Of a stretch of DNA of 64,000 nt, positions 35,950 to 46,556 are shown in pieces. Below the pieces are notes generated by a model, which was not told where the DNA came from, did no database searches, and worked only from the letters and a program-made list of their open reading frames with translations. Source of the DNA: Puccinia triticina (Eukaryota; Basidiomycota; Pucciniomycetes; Pucciniales; Pucciniaceae); the NCBI RefSeq assembly GCF_026914185.1, contig NC_070561.1, positions 6,076,001 to 6,140,000 on the forward strand, written 5' to 3'. Every line of letters begins with the position of its first letter. Position 1 is the first letter of the stretch. The position numbers and the translations under genes are program-made.

Positions 35950-36431
35950 CTCATCATATCCAATATCCTAAATTTCTACTAGGCCTGAGATTGACTTAAT
36001 ATTTGTACCAGATTTGAGTAAGGTGTCTTTTGCTTCTGTTGTTCAATCAAAGACTAATGGGAGGTGTTTCCCCAATATGTTCAATGGGTCAACTGATGTT
36101 ATCTCAGAATCTGAGGTTCAACATATCTTGAATCTAAAGAGATTGATTGAGTCTGGTTGGTTTGAAACTATCCCCTAAAATTATCAGGAAGTGTATTTTG
36201 TGCTTCTGCCACTGTGTCTCAACCAGGGCTAAGATTTATTTCATGATATTGGTACCATGAGGATCAGCAATATCTGAACAATAATTTGAGAAATTTCTGG
36301 TCTATGAAAGTCCCAAAATGTTGCAGTTACAGTCTGATCAGTGTGAAATATTGCCTAATTGGTTGGTTTTGGTGTGTTTCCACAACTATCTCTCAACTAG
36401 CAATGGGGATGAATTCATGATATTGGTACAA
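35950..36431 (+). repeat. Satellite block, left part
   Basis: Contains satellite half-units (TTTCTGCCACTGTGTCTCAACC, split here by substitutions; CATGATATTGGTAC; AATATTGCCTAATTGG). It continues at 42437 after removal of the Helitron. The start is a unique segment shared with 55330-55600. Confidence 0.8.
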
Positions 36432-37799
36432 CTAGAGGCCAAGGCGGCTTTGCCGCTGCAAAATTCAAAGTTTTCTCCACCCAATTCACCCCCTTGGCCC
36501 TCACCTTCTACTAAACTTCATGGCAAAGTCATACACACTTGCAAACTTCATGAAATCCTGATAGAGCATAAAATTGGTTGCTGCTTATACCCATCTTCTG
36601 GGACTGGGGAGAATCTTGAGCCCCTATTAAAACTGTTGACATAAAATTTGATGCAAACAAGAAAAATTATCCTGCACCTGAAATAAGTCAGCAACAACCA
36701 ACCCAGAAAATCTGGTACATCAGCCTAAATTTACTGTGAGAGATGTTTGCCCGCCAGTAAATCCTACCAGAAATTTTATTTAGCCCTTCTATCAATAGAA
36801 TTAATCCCCAGGACACCTCCCATTTTCATTCTGCAAATTTTCCTCTCATTTACTGTGGCTAGACCCAATACCAGAAGGACAGTTTACCAGACCACTCATA
36901 GGAACTCCAGTTTTGGTTCACCCTTTGTTGGTAACTTGATAATCAGATTACCAACAAACAAAAGGGGGAAGTGGCAAGGCCATATCCCAATTTGGCTTAT
37001 AAATATTACTGCATATCATTGGCCAACTGTTACAAGGAGCTTTAGGGAATTCTTCCAGAAGTACTTTGTTTTGATACATCTGATTAACCTGTGTCCAGCA
37101 TCCAGTAAGGGCCTTGGTTCAAATGACAATTTCAATTGACTTTGCTTCTTGCCTAGCTATAGCAGCAGGTTGGACTTCTACTTGGTATCTCCACCAAAAT
37201 AACTTCATATGTACATTGCCCTGATTCTGTATTACTCCCCTTGTGAGAGTTTGCAACCTAAAGCTGGTGAGGTGTGTGAAACAGAAAAGGTAAGGCACGT
37301 CAGGGAGGTCAGCATTGATTGTCTGGAGAGGGCGAGTAGGGGGGGCAAAGAGACGTGGCAAGTGTCCTCTCCTGAGGGGACCCCATTGACCCCGCTGAGG
37401 AAGAGAGGAATGTGTAGCTGACTCTCAGAGGTGTAGGCCCAACAAGCCGCATCCAGACAGACAACAGGAGTGTCAGCTTGGTAACCCCGGAGATGAGACT
37501 GAAGTGGAGGAGATTGCAAGCAAGGGGGTGCGGGGCTATAGGAGTGGTCGCCGGGCGCAAGAGGCGGAGGCTTGTGCGAGACAAGCTAATGAAAAGGAAG
37601 CTGGCGTCAGCAGGGGGTTCAAAGACAAGCAGAAAAGATTTTCCTCAGTATCATCTGCGGCATGGAGCCTCTCAGCCTTGGGTGCGGGCAGGTTGGAAAG
37701 CTGGTTGATGCTGAATCTTTTGGGGAAGCCTTCAAGTCTGAGGAGGTCCGCGGTGCATTGTAGGGGGAAGAGAACGTCGAGGGGTGTGTCAAGAAGGCC

Positions 37800-38165
37800 A
37801 ATGTGCCAACAAGCAGCAGGGCGGTCAGATTATGGTTGGGTAAGTTCAATTTACGAGGCCAGGTAGCTCTGTTGAGACAAAAAGAGCAAGGTTGTTGGCG
37901 CGGATTTTGTTGACGTCAGTAGATACACAGACTTGGGTGTTCCCAAAAAAGGAAGTAGGTTCAGCGGCAATGAGATTGAGTCGTCTCTGAACGAACTTCT
38001 TGTCAAATTTTGATCCTGTACAATGACACAAGTAGCCCACCGTGACAATTGTTACGGTCGTAGACGGTCACTATGTGGCCGGCCCGGTTGAACTGGTCTG
38101 CAAACGCTAGTCCTGCCGGGCGCAGATCCAATGATTGCTGCCTTCTTGCCCGTTTGCTCCCCTGG
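37800..38165 (-). pseudogene. Glutamate synthase (GLT1-like) fragment
   Basis: GLT1 makes glutamate from glutamine and 2-oxoglutarate; its C-terminal part has an NAD(P)H-binding flavoprotein domain. The minus-strand frames read [15 protein letters not shown] then [13 protein letters not shown], matching the GSGPAGLAAADQLNRAGH…GGLL signature. After a frameshift they read FVQRRLNLIAAE and STDVNKIRANNLAL, matching the region after the nucleotide-binding fold. The first Gly-rich turn is degraded and the rest of the gene is missing. The match was made from memory of the family pattern. It is in sense with Helitron 2, so gene capture is likely. Confidence 0.72.
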
Positions 38166-38737
38166 AGACCGGGGGACTCTCCATCAAAGAACAAACAATT
38201 CTGGTTGTTCTTGACGTGCAGATATCCTTCTGGTAAGGTGCATCTCCAAAGTTGTACATGATCATGGATTATAGGAAGGTCAAGGTACATTGCTGGCGGG
38301 GGCGGCGGAGCCGGCAATAGCCGTGGGTCTCTCTGTCAATCTCGTCCTGAATGATCAACACTGGCTCTTGTGGTTTCCACCAAGCAAGGTCGTAGGGGGG
38401 TTGAGGTAGATGGTGGCGGAGACGGATGTGGATGCAAGGAGGAGCGGGGCCTGTCAATGGTTGACAGGGAGCACAACAAGCAAGGGGATTCCTGGGGCGG
38501 GGGTTAGCCACCGTTACTTACAAGTAGGTCCTAGTGGTTGTCTTGGCAAGGGGGTGGTTGGCTGGGAAATGAGCGCTCGCCATGCAGGTCAGAGGTACGG
38601 AAGGGGTGTGGCGGTGGTGTGGTTGTCAAGGCAGGATGAATGTGCCAGTTGAGTCTGGCGGACATTGAGGGCTGTGCCAGGTGGTGCTGAATTGTCTTGA
38701 AAAACAGGGTGTTCAATTGCTTGTTTGTGTCCCCCAG

Positions 38738-39080
38738 GCGTCCTCTGCTGCTGTACTTCCAGCGTGCGGTTTGTCCTCAACCCCCTCCGCTGTTGCACTT
38801 GCACAGTCTGAGGGGCTCTACTCGGTGGCCCCCCTTTGCATAATGCCTTCAATGCAGCACACTGGGGGCCATCCACCCACTATTTTAAACCCTGCTAGAC
38901 AGGGATGGATAGTGGGTCCAGTTTGTGGTGTTTGGATTTTGTCTTAAGAAGGCTTGTTTTTGTGATTATTTTTCTGAAAGGGGGAACCCTTGCATTTTTT
39001 TTTTTTTTGTAATTTGGTCAATGTCTAGGGGGAACCCTTGATCTTTGTTTCTGTGTTTCTCTGTCTTTAATAAACTTGGA
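38738..39080 (-). repeat. Internal Helitron 5'-end module
   Basis: Complement of a 5' Helitron end (A|TCCAAGTTTATTAAAG at 39080). It shares about 340-400 bp with 27783-28206 and 42032-42436, including the block GGCGTCCTCTGCNGCTGTAC and two or three AGGGGRAACCCTTGAT motifs. It marks a second Helitron nested in or chained to Helitron 2. Confidence 0.8.
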
Positions 39081-39117
39081 TTTGTGCAATATAACACCTA
39101 CATTTATGGTGCGTCTA

Positions 39118-39473
39118 AACACCTCAGGCCTTGTTTTGTGCCAATATAATTGTTTGATATAATGTGGATTGTTGTGACATCTGATCAAGGTTTGGCGGAC
39201 TTGATCAGATAAAAAAAATCGTACATCGCCTGGATCATATTAGGGGGGTTCACAATAGGATAAAAATAAAATTTTAGAGTCAATTTTAAGGCCTTTATCA
39301 ACAACTTTTCAAAAATATGGCAGGATGTACAGCATTATGTGTCCCCTGGAAATCAGAGGAACTTCTTCATTTTTTAAAAAATTGTCTGTAAAGGCCTTAA
39401 AATTGGCTCTGGAGTTTTATTTTGATCATATTGTGAACCCCCATATTGGTGCCAAACAAGGCCTAAGGTGTTA
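39118..39473. mobile_element. Short MITE-like foldback
   Basis: The ends AACACCTCAGGCCTTG and its near-complement at 39457-39473 form roughly 30-bp TIRs with a few mismatches. An inner inverted pair (about 39238-39292 and 39385-39442, GGGGGGTTCACAATA…AAGGCCTTTA) makes most of the element self-complementary. No TSD could be fixed. Confidence 0.6.
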
Positions 39474-40489
39474 AATTTACTCCAAAGTTTTGTAAAATTG
39501 ATGAATTTCCTAGTTGTCAATACAACAGATGGTATAAAAGTGATAATCCAAGAAGCATATTTATGTCTCTGCAAGCAAAATTTTGATGTGCAACATGATA
39601 AGCACAAGAGGTTGTCACAAATAAATTAGGTATGAGGCAGAGATGCAGGGAGTGAAAGGTTGAAGGTGTTAATGATACAATAGGTAGTCACATCAATGCT
39701 TCTGCTAGCCCATCTTTTGTGTTTTTGGTTGTGTTATATTCTTAAGGCCCCGTTTGGACGCCTGGCGAGATATTATAAATTGCATGAGGGGTCAGGCAAG
39801 GAGGTATGGGTGATTGTCGCCTCCACATCCCCAACACTTTTGGAAAAAAAAGTTTTGACTGGCCCTGTCTGTACAGAGCTGGAAGCCGGCTGAAAGATAG
39901 TGTATCTGGCCCAATAGCGATGGCCACAGTCCACAAATGCAAAGTGCTTCGCCGAGCTGATGGATACATGATTATTTAGATCCAATTTGTTGGAGTGGAG
40001 GCCGAGGGCTTCTTGACAAAGTTTGGGATACCAATGTAGGCTGATGGTGTTTCTGACTCTTGGTCCAAGAAAATGGTATCGAGATAAACACCACATTAAA
40101 TCAACAAAAAAAACACATATATGTACAAGAGATAACAGAAGGAGAACATATATATATATATATAGATAGATGTAAGAGGTATGTTTTGGATAAAAGGACA
40201 GAGGTCCAAAAAAGACAACAGAAGAAAGCAGAAGATGAGGGGCGGAAAGGCTTATTGATCTTCCGGGTCCCAATTGAGATCGTCGCCCTGATTGCCTCAG
40301 AACAAGGAGTCGAGGTCTAGGTCTGAATGGCGGGTGGAGATGAGGGGTAAGTTTTTAGCGCTGGGAGGGGGGCCAGACAGTTTGTGTGGGTCAATGCAAA
40401 TAGCGGGGTGGTGGGTGTGGCGATTGAGGAGTGCGTCCGAGTAGCTGCGCTTTGGGGCCGCCTCCGGTCTTGTTGTCGCTTGTCCTTGG
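39474..40489. other. Unassigned part of Helitron 2
   Basis: No gene. A possible single transposon end AAGGCCCCGTTTGGACGC lies at about 39744 without a partner. A short TA microsatellite is at about 40149-40162. Open frames on both strands lack features. Confidence 0.35.
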
Positions 40490-41346
40490 TCAGCCAGCTT
40501 TGCCCCTTTGCCGCCTACACTGATAAAATTGCTTTGATATTGTCAAAAGAGTGACCGTAGGAAAGAATGAGGTTGGCTTCATCCAGGACCAGGAACGAAA
40601 GCCCGGTAAAAAAAAAAAGACAAACCGGTTTTTTGCTATTGCCAGTTTTTCTTGAATCACTGTGGCTCCATGTTGTTTGACCAAGGAGAATTCAAGATAA
40701 TGAAGTTTCAGATGGGGGTCCAAGATTGAAGCAATCTCTGAGAACTCTTGAATTGTACCCCAATACTTCTCAAAAGCGTTAGCCATGGGAGAGATGATGT
40801 TGATTGAGTGATTGTTTTCATAGTGTTCTGGTTTACTCAGGTAACTTTCAATCTTCTTCATACTCAGATAAGACCTGTTTGCGCTCGGTGAATCAGTGCT
40901 GGATAAGCTGCCGGCAGCTAAATAAATGAACCGTGGGGGCAAAGCTCTATCAGTCGACTTTCAACGAGTACTTTTACCAAGGGAGACTTCCTACCATCAT
41001 GAAATACCTCAAGTGCATCTTTGATGGTTTTAAGATGTAGCCATTCTGTTGCAGTTGGGCCGTCAAGATATTCAGGTTTAGTAGCTTGAAGATGCTCGAA
41101 GGCCCGTTGGAAATTGAGAGCATCTGAGATCATTGAATAAGTAGAATCCCATCTATCAACGATGTCGCGGGAAGGGATGATGGTTAACGGCAGTCCACAG
41201 TTAATAGCGACCTCTTTAAACGATTCCTCGCTCGCATCCGAATATGTGACCAGGCGTACGACCTGTTGGAGATTGGTGATGGCCTCTTGAGATGTCTTGA
41301 AAGCATCCTGCGTGATTTGCTTAATCGCCGCCGTCCCGCATCCCAT
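40490..41346 (-). pseudogene. hAT transposase fragment
   Basis: hAT transposases are RNase H-like DDE enzymes with a C-terminal dimerisation region. The minus-strand frame at 41346-40918 reads PSRDIVDRWDSTYSMI and then DALEVFHDGRKS. After a frameshift the frame at about 40900-40490 reads NIISPMANAFEKYW and EIASILDPHLKL. These are the RW-S-TY, MA-KF-KYW and LDP-K blocks of fungal and plant hAT (ricesleeper-like) transposases. The N-terminal zinc finger and the C-terminus are missing. It lies in sense in Helitron 2. It might mobilise hAT copies such as 45075-51170 only if an intact copy exists elsewhere. Confidence 0.75.
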
Positions 41347-42031
41347 GTGGAAGTAGCCTTCTCCTGGCCGTTAGGTAGAGGGTTTGGTTGATGTTGTGGA
41401 TCAGGGGCATTTGAGGGTGAGCCGACGCGTGGTGGCAGGCTATCAGCAGCAGTGTTGGTCGGCAGTGTTTTTGGCGGCGTCCAGTTCGCGTTGTTCAAGC
41501 CTGGATGTGAGTTTGGCCCATGCCTTCTTATTGGGGATGAGGGGTGGTTCAGTTTTCCTGTGGCTTGTGTTTGGGCCTGCTCTTCCTGCGCTTGCTGAAT
41601 CAGAGGGGCTTGTTGGGATGGAGGTTGAGGCTGTCGGCGAGGGTCAAGTGTTGGATGGCTTGTTTTGAGGGGGAGGGGATCCTGGCGAGGGCCGCGGTGC
41701 ATAAGATATTACTGGAATATACATATCCATACATAGCAACATTGGTGTCAAAGGGACATGGCGGTGGCGCTGCAATGCCCCCGACAGGGCAAATTCTAAG
41801 GTCAATTTCAGCTTGCAGTAGCGCACATTGGATGTCAACCAGAATGGCCAGAAGATCCAAGCTGTAGCTAATGCCTTGCAGGTGAAAAATACATACAAAG
41901 GTGGCGTGGGCCGTGGCGGTGGCGTTGCCGTGAACATGCAAGCGGAGTCCAGGCTAGTCCAGGGCAAGGCTTGAGGAGAGCTTGCTGGTCCATGGCGTAT
42001 AAAAGGGGGTGTGATCTTGTGTTTGGCTAAT
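41347..42031 (-). other. Pro/Gln-rich low-complexity segment
   Basis: GC-rich, with a minus-strand open frame to 41702 rich in Pro, Gln and Ser (no domain). It could be the former N-terminus of the hAT gene, but the frame differs, so this is unproven. Confidence 0.3.
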
Positions 42032-42436
42032 CCCCCAGGCGTCCTCTGCCGCTGTACTTCCAGCGTGCGGTTCGTCCTCACCCCCTCCGCTGTTGCACTT
42101 GCGCAGTTTGAGGGGCTAAACTCGTTGGCCCCCCTTTGCATAATGCCTTCAATGTGGCGCGCTGGGGGTCATCCTCTCACTGTTTTTTAACCCTGCTAGA
42201 CAGGGATGGACAGTGGGCCACGGTGCATCAGCTTGCTGATGTTAGGTGGCTTGTTGCAGGTTGTTTTAAAATTTTGATTTTTTTTTTAATTTTGGCATTT
42301 GTAGAGGGAAAACCCTTCATTTTTTTCCTGAAAGTTGTAGAGGGGAAACCCTTGATTTTTTTTGTGATTTTTGGAGATTTGTAGGGGAAACCCTTGAAGT
42401 TTTGTTTTGTGATTCAGAGACTTTAATAAACTTGGA

Positions 42437-44401
42437 TAATGATGAGAAAATTTTAAAGATTAATTGAGGAAGGCCTTTTGCCAATTAAAATCTCCCAATG
42501 TAGCAGCCCCATTTAATCAGTCACAAACTATTGCCTCATTTTTTGTGTTTCTGCCATTATATCTCAACCAGGAATGTTGATTATTCCATGATATTGGTAC
42601 CAAAATGTCCATCCATCTGCAAAGAGTATTTTGGTGTAGCTTTCATGGATTGGAATCCCAAAACCAAGCGGCTAAAGTCTGATTAGTTTCAAAATATTGC
42701 CTAATTGGGTATTTTTTGGTTTTTCTGCCACTGTATCTGAACCAGGGCTAGCATTTATTTCATGATATTGATACCATTATAATAATAGATGTTGAGAGAG
42801 TAACTTGGGCCAGCTCTTGACCATGAAAATCCCAAAATGTGGCCGCTACAGTCTCATGAGTCTCAAAATATCACCAAATTGGGCTTTTATTTCTGTTTCT
42901 GCCGCTATATCTCAACCGGGAAGGTGATTATGTCATGATATTGGGACCAGAATATTCATCCATTTCCAAAGATTATTTTGTTATAGCTTTCATGTATGGA
43001 AATGCCCAAAAGGAGCTGCTATAGTCTCATTGGTCTCAAAATATTGCCTAATTGGGTAATTTTTGATGTTTCTGCCACTGTATCTCAACCTGCAATAATA
43101 CCATTATGATGAGACATGTTGAGAAATTAATTTTAGTCAGCTGTTTACCATGAAAACCTCAAAATGTGGCAGCTACAGTCTCATGAGTCTCAAAATATCA
43201 CCAAATTGGGCTTTTCTTTCTGTTTCTGCCACCATATCTCAACCGGGAATGGTGATCATTTCATGATATTGGGACCAGAATATTCATCCATTTCCAAAAA
43301 TTATTTTGGTATAGCTTTCATGTATGGAAATGCCCAAAAGGAGCTGCTATAGTCTGATTAGTCTCAAAATATTGCCAAATTGGGTATTGTTTGGTGTTTC
43401 TGCCACTGTATCTGAACTGGGGCTAACATTTATTTGATGATATTGATACCATTATGATAAGACATGTTGAGGTCTTAATTTGGGTCAGCTCTTGCCCATT
43501 AAAAACCCAAAATGTGGCAGCTACATTCTCATGACTCTCAAAATATCACCAGATTGGGGTTTTCTTTGTGTTTCTGCCACTATATCTCAACCGGGAATGG
43601 TGATTATGTCATGATATTGGGACCAGAATATTCATCTATTCCCTATGATTATTGTGTTATGAAAATTCCCAAAAGGAGCTGCTATAGTCTGATTAGTCTC
43701 AAAATATTGCCTAATTGGGTATTTCTTGGTGTTTCTGCCACTGTATCTCAACCCGCAATGGGAATGATTTCATGATATTGATATCATTATGATAAGAGAT
43801 TTTGATAGATTAATTTGGGTCAGCTCTTGCCCATGAAAAACCCAAAATGTAGCAGCTACAGTCTCATGGGTCTCAAAGAATCACCAAATTAGGTTTTTCT
43901 TTGTGTTTCTGCCACTATATCTCAACCAGGAATGGTGATCATTTCATGATATTGGTACGAGAATATTGAGACATTTCCAAAGATTATTTGGGTATAGATT
44001 TCATGGATTTAAATCCCGAAAAAGGAGCTGCTGTAGTCTAATTAGTCTCAAAATATTGCCTAATTGGGTATTTTATGGTGTTTCTGCCACTGTATCTGAA
44101 CCAGGGCTAACATTTATTTCATGATATTGATACCATTGTGATAAGACATGTTGAGGGATTAATTTGGGTCAGCTCTTGACCATGAAAATCTCAAAATGAG
44201 GCAGCTACAGTCTCATGGGTCTCAGAATATCACCAAATTGGGCTTTTCTTTCTGTTTCTGCCACCATGTCTCAACCGGGAATGGTGATTATTTCATGATA
44301 TTGGTACCAGAATATTCATCTATTTCCAAATATTATTTTGGTATAGCTTTCATGTATGGAAATGCCCAAAAGGAGCTGCTATAGTCTTATTGGTCTCAAA
44401 A
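42437..44401 (+). repeat. Satellite array, A/B dimers
   Basis: Two diverged half-units alternate. A-type half-units (TCTCAAAATATCACCAAATT) start near 42861, 43188, 43536, 43872 and 44219. B-type (CTCAAAATATTGCCTAATTG) start near 42687, 43034, 43362, 43697 and 44045. Monomers are about 155-175 bp and the dimer 327-348 bp. The array stops at 44401 in CTCAAAA and resumes at 53344 with TATTGCCTAATTGG because of Helitron 3. Confidence 0.88.
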
Positions 44402-45214
44402 TCCAAGTTTATTAAATCCACAGAATCACAGAAGGCAAGATCTTGGGTTTTGCCTATTTTCATTAGCAAAAGACATATTAAAAGTTGAAAATGATCCCCA
44501 AATACCCCGGAGGGCACCTTGGATTGACCCTCCAGCTTGTGCTGCAGCAACAAGCAAAAGTGGGCCGGTCAAAATGGAAATCAAGGGGGGCCTAATCAAA
44601 TGATTATCACGCTCCAGGGAGGGGGTAGGACAAAACCAGATCCCCTGGGGGGAAACACCCCTCCTCCCCCCTCTTTAAATAGCCACTGATCCACCAACCC
44701 ATTCGAACAATTGGAATACACAACCGCATGACACCCAACACCACACCCCCTCCCTACACCTTGTTGCCGACCACTACAGGCTTCACCCAACCTCTTTGGT
44801 TCCAACTTGTCAAACTTTGGACCCTTCTCCTAATCCGCACATGATGCTGATGTCAATTGTCAACTGCTTGCAGCATTCATTCTCAGATGGAAGGGACTCA
44901 TTGGCACTAGAAGATGAGTTACAGAATTTGTTGCACAAAGTATCCGCGGGGGCGGATATCCTGTACATTAGGGGCATGTTGACTTGGTCGCAGGCAACGG
45001 AGGTATCAGTGGCAGCAGAGATGCAACAGATGGGGCCGGTGATCTGGGAGCTGCGTGAGCAGCAAGGCTGGACTTAGAGATGGCAAAGGGGTACTTGTTG
45101 CCGGGTACCCGGTACCCGTTGGCAGGTACCCGTTTGGCCCTACAGGTACCCGCCGGCGGGTGCGGGTGTCCAGAATTCTGGTGGGAAGGACGGCGGGTAC
45201 CTGGACGGGTACCC

Positions 45215-46011
45215 GCCGGTCAGCCGGTCATCAAAGAGGATACCTCTCAATGAGCGGCTGAACCGGTCATCGAAGCGGATAAAAGCTCTTGATGACCGTT
45301 CAGCCGGTCATTGAAGAGCCTACAACCTCTTGATGACCGGCTGACCGGTCATTGAAAGGGATACAACCTCTTGATGGCCGGCTGACCGGTCATCGAAAGG
45401 GATACAACCTCTCGATGGCCGGCTGACCGGTCATTGAAGAGGATAAAAGCTCTTGATGACCGTTCAGCCAATCATTGAAGAGCCTACAACCCCTCAATGA
45501 CCGGTTGGCCGGTCATCAAGGAGGCTACACTCTTGATGACCGTTCGGCTGGTCATTGAGGAGGCTACACTCTTGATGACCGGCTGACCGGTCATTGAAGA
45601 GGCTACACTCTTGATGACCGGCTGACCGGTCATCGAAGAGGCTACACTCTTGATGACCGGCTGACCAGTCATCGGAGAGGCTACACTCTGGATGACCGGC
45701 TGACCGGTCATCAAAAGGGATACAACCCCTCGATGACCGGCTGATGGGTCATCAAAAGGGATACAACCCCTCAATGACCGGCTGACCGGTCATCAATTAA
45801 AGGGATACAACCTCTCAAGGACCGGCTGACTGGTCATCGAAAGGGATACAACCTCTCGATGACCGGCTGACCGGTCATCAAAAAGGATAAAGGCTCTCAA
45901 TGACCGATCAGCCAGCCATTGAGGAGGATAAAACCTCTCAATGACCGGTCAGCCGGTCATTGAAGGCGCTACAACCTCTTGATGACCGGTCAGCCGGCCA
46001 TCAAAGGTGAT
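45215..46011 (+). repeat. Minisatellite, about 20 units of about 40 bp
   Basis: Units follow GATGACCGGCTGACCGGTCAT with variants and a purine-rich spacer (GAAGAGGCTACACTCTT). Each unit contains a dyad GACCGG/CCGGTC. Roughly 20 copies, 37-44 bp apart. It forms most of the hAT element's interior and gives spurious open frames on the minus strand. Confidence 0.9.
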
Positions 46012-46016
46012 ACCCG

Positions 46017-46511
46017 TGTTGGAATCAGAGGTTTCTGATAGGACGCGGTACACAATTTGTGGCTCGCCTACTGTGACGTCACGAGTCTCGAGTGCTCATA
46101 CTTCATTTCTGAAGCTGTTGACCGTCCCCTCTTGACCTCCGTTGACCGCTACTCGATCCCCTTTTCCTCATCTCAACAAACTTCTATCTCCGCGGCGCAT
46201 CATCATCATCATCAATCATTGTCGTCTCCGCAGAACACTCGTCCAGGTCCTTGGTCTAGGCAGGCTTTATCTAGGTTCTTATTCCATTCCTTTCTCTTTC
46301 TTTGTTGACCATCGTTGTATCATCAAAAGCCTGATCATTGTTATCTTCTTAGCTCAAGTCCTAGTGTGTGTGTTGGATCTGGTTTTAGCATTTCTCTCTC
46401 ATCCCATTCCTAGTTCCTGTTTTATTCTAAGTAAAAAACCATTTCCACTTTGTACTTATTTCTATTTTTATTCTTACTGAAATCAAGTTTTATTCTAGTC
46501 TAAACTTATCA
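46017..46511 (+). repeat. 5' LTR of Copia 1
   Basis: 495 bp, TG…CA ends, with a (CAT)n microsatellite at about 46197-46215. Followed by CATTATCAGTACGG, where the primer-binding site should lie. Confidence 0.95.
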
Positions 46512-46556
46512 CATTATCAGTACGGTGTGCTCTAAAGAACAGGAACGAACCACATA

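Larger units (their letters stand above)
36432..42436 (-). mobile_element. Non-autonomous Helitron 2 (minus strand)
   Basis: The 3' end is at 36432: CTAG (36432-36435) with hairpin GCGGC-TTT-GCCGC (36444-36456), preceded by A. The 5' end, complement of TCCAAGTTTATTAAA, is at 42436, followed by T. Left flank GGTACAA and right flank TAATGATGAGAAAATT rejoin to a sequence aligning with 55100-55150 (complement), supporting one insertion. A second 5'-type end lies inside at 39080, so the element has two 5' ends and one recognised 3' end. It contains minus-strand fragments of glutamate synthase and a hAT transposase, both in sense with the Helitron. Confidence 0.78.

Noticed and set aside
37119..37866. 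Several overlapping open frames on both strands
   Set aside because: They overlap each other, lack motifs and are explained by GC-rich composition near the glutamate synthase fragment.
40313..40340. CTAG followed by GGCGGG as a further Helitron 3' end
   Set aside because: No complementary hairpin arm is present next to it, unlike the five accepted termini.
44838..45074. Intact dihydropteroate synthase gene
   Set aside because: Key loop residues are changed, the frame slips, the C-terminus is missing and a 6-kb insertion splits it.
45215..46011. Regular repeat array resembling a CRISPR
   Set aside because: Repeat and spacer are both repeated with drift, unit length varies, and the context is a eukaryotic hAT element; it is a minisatellite.
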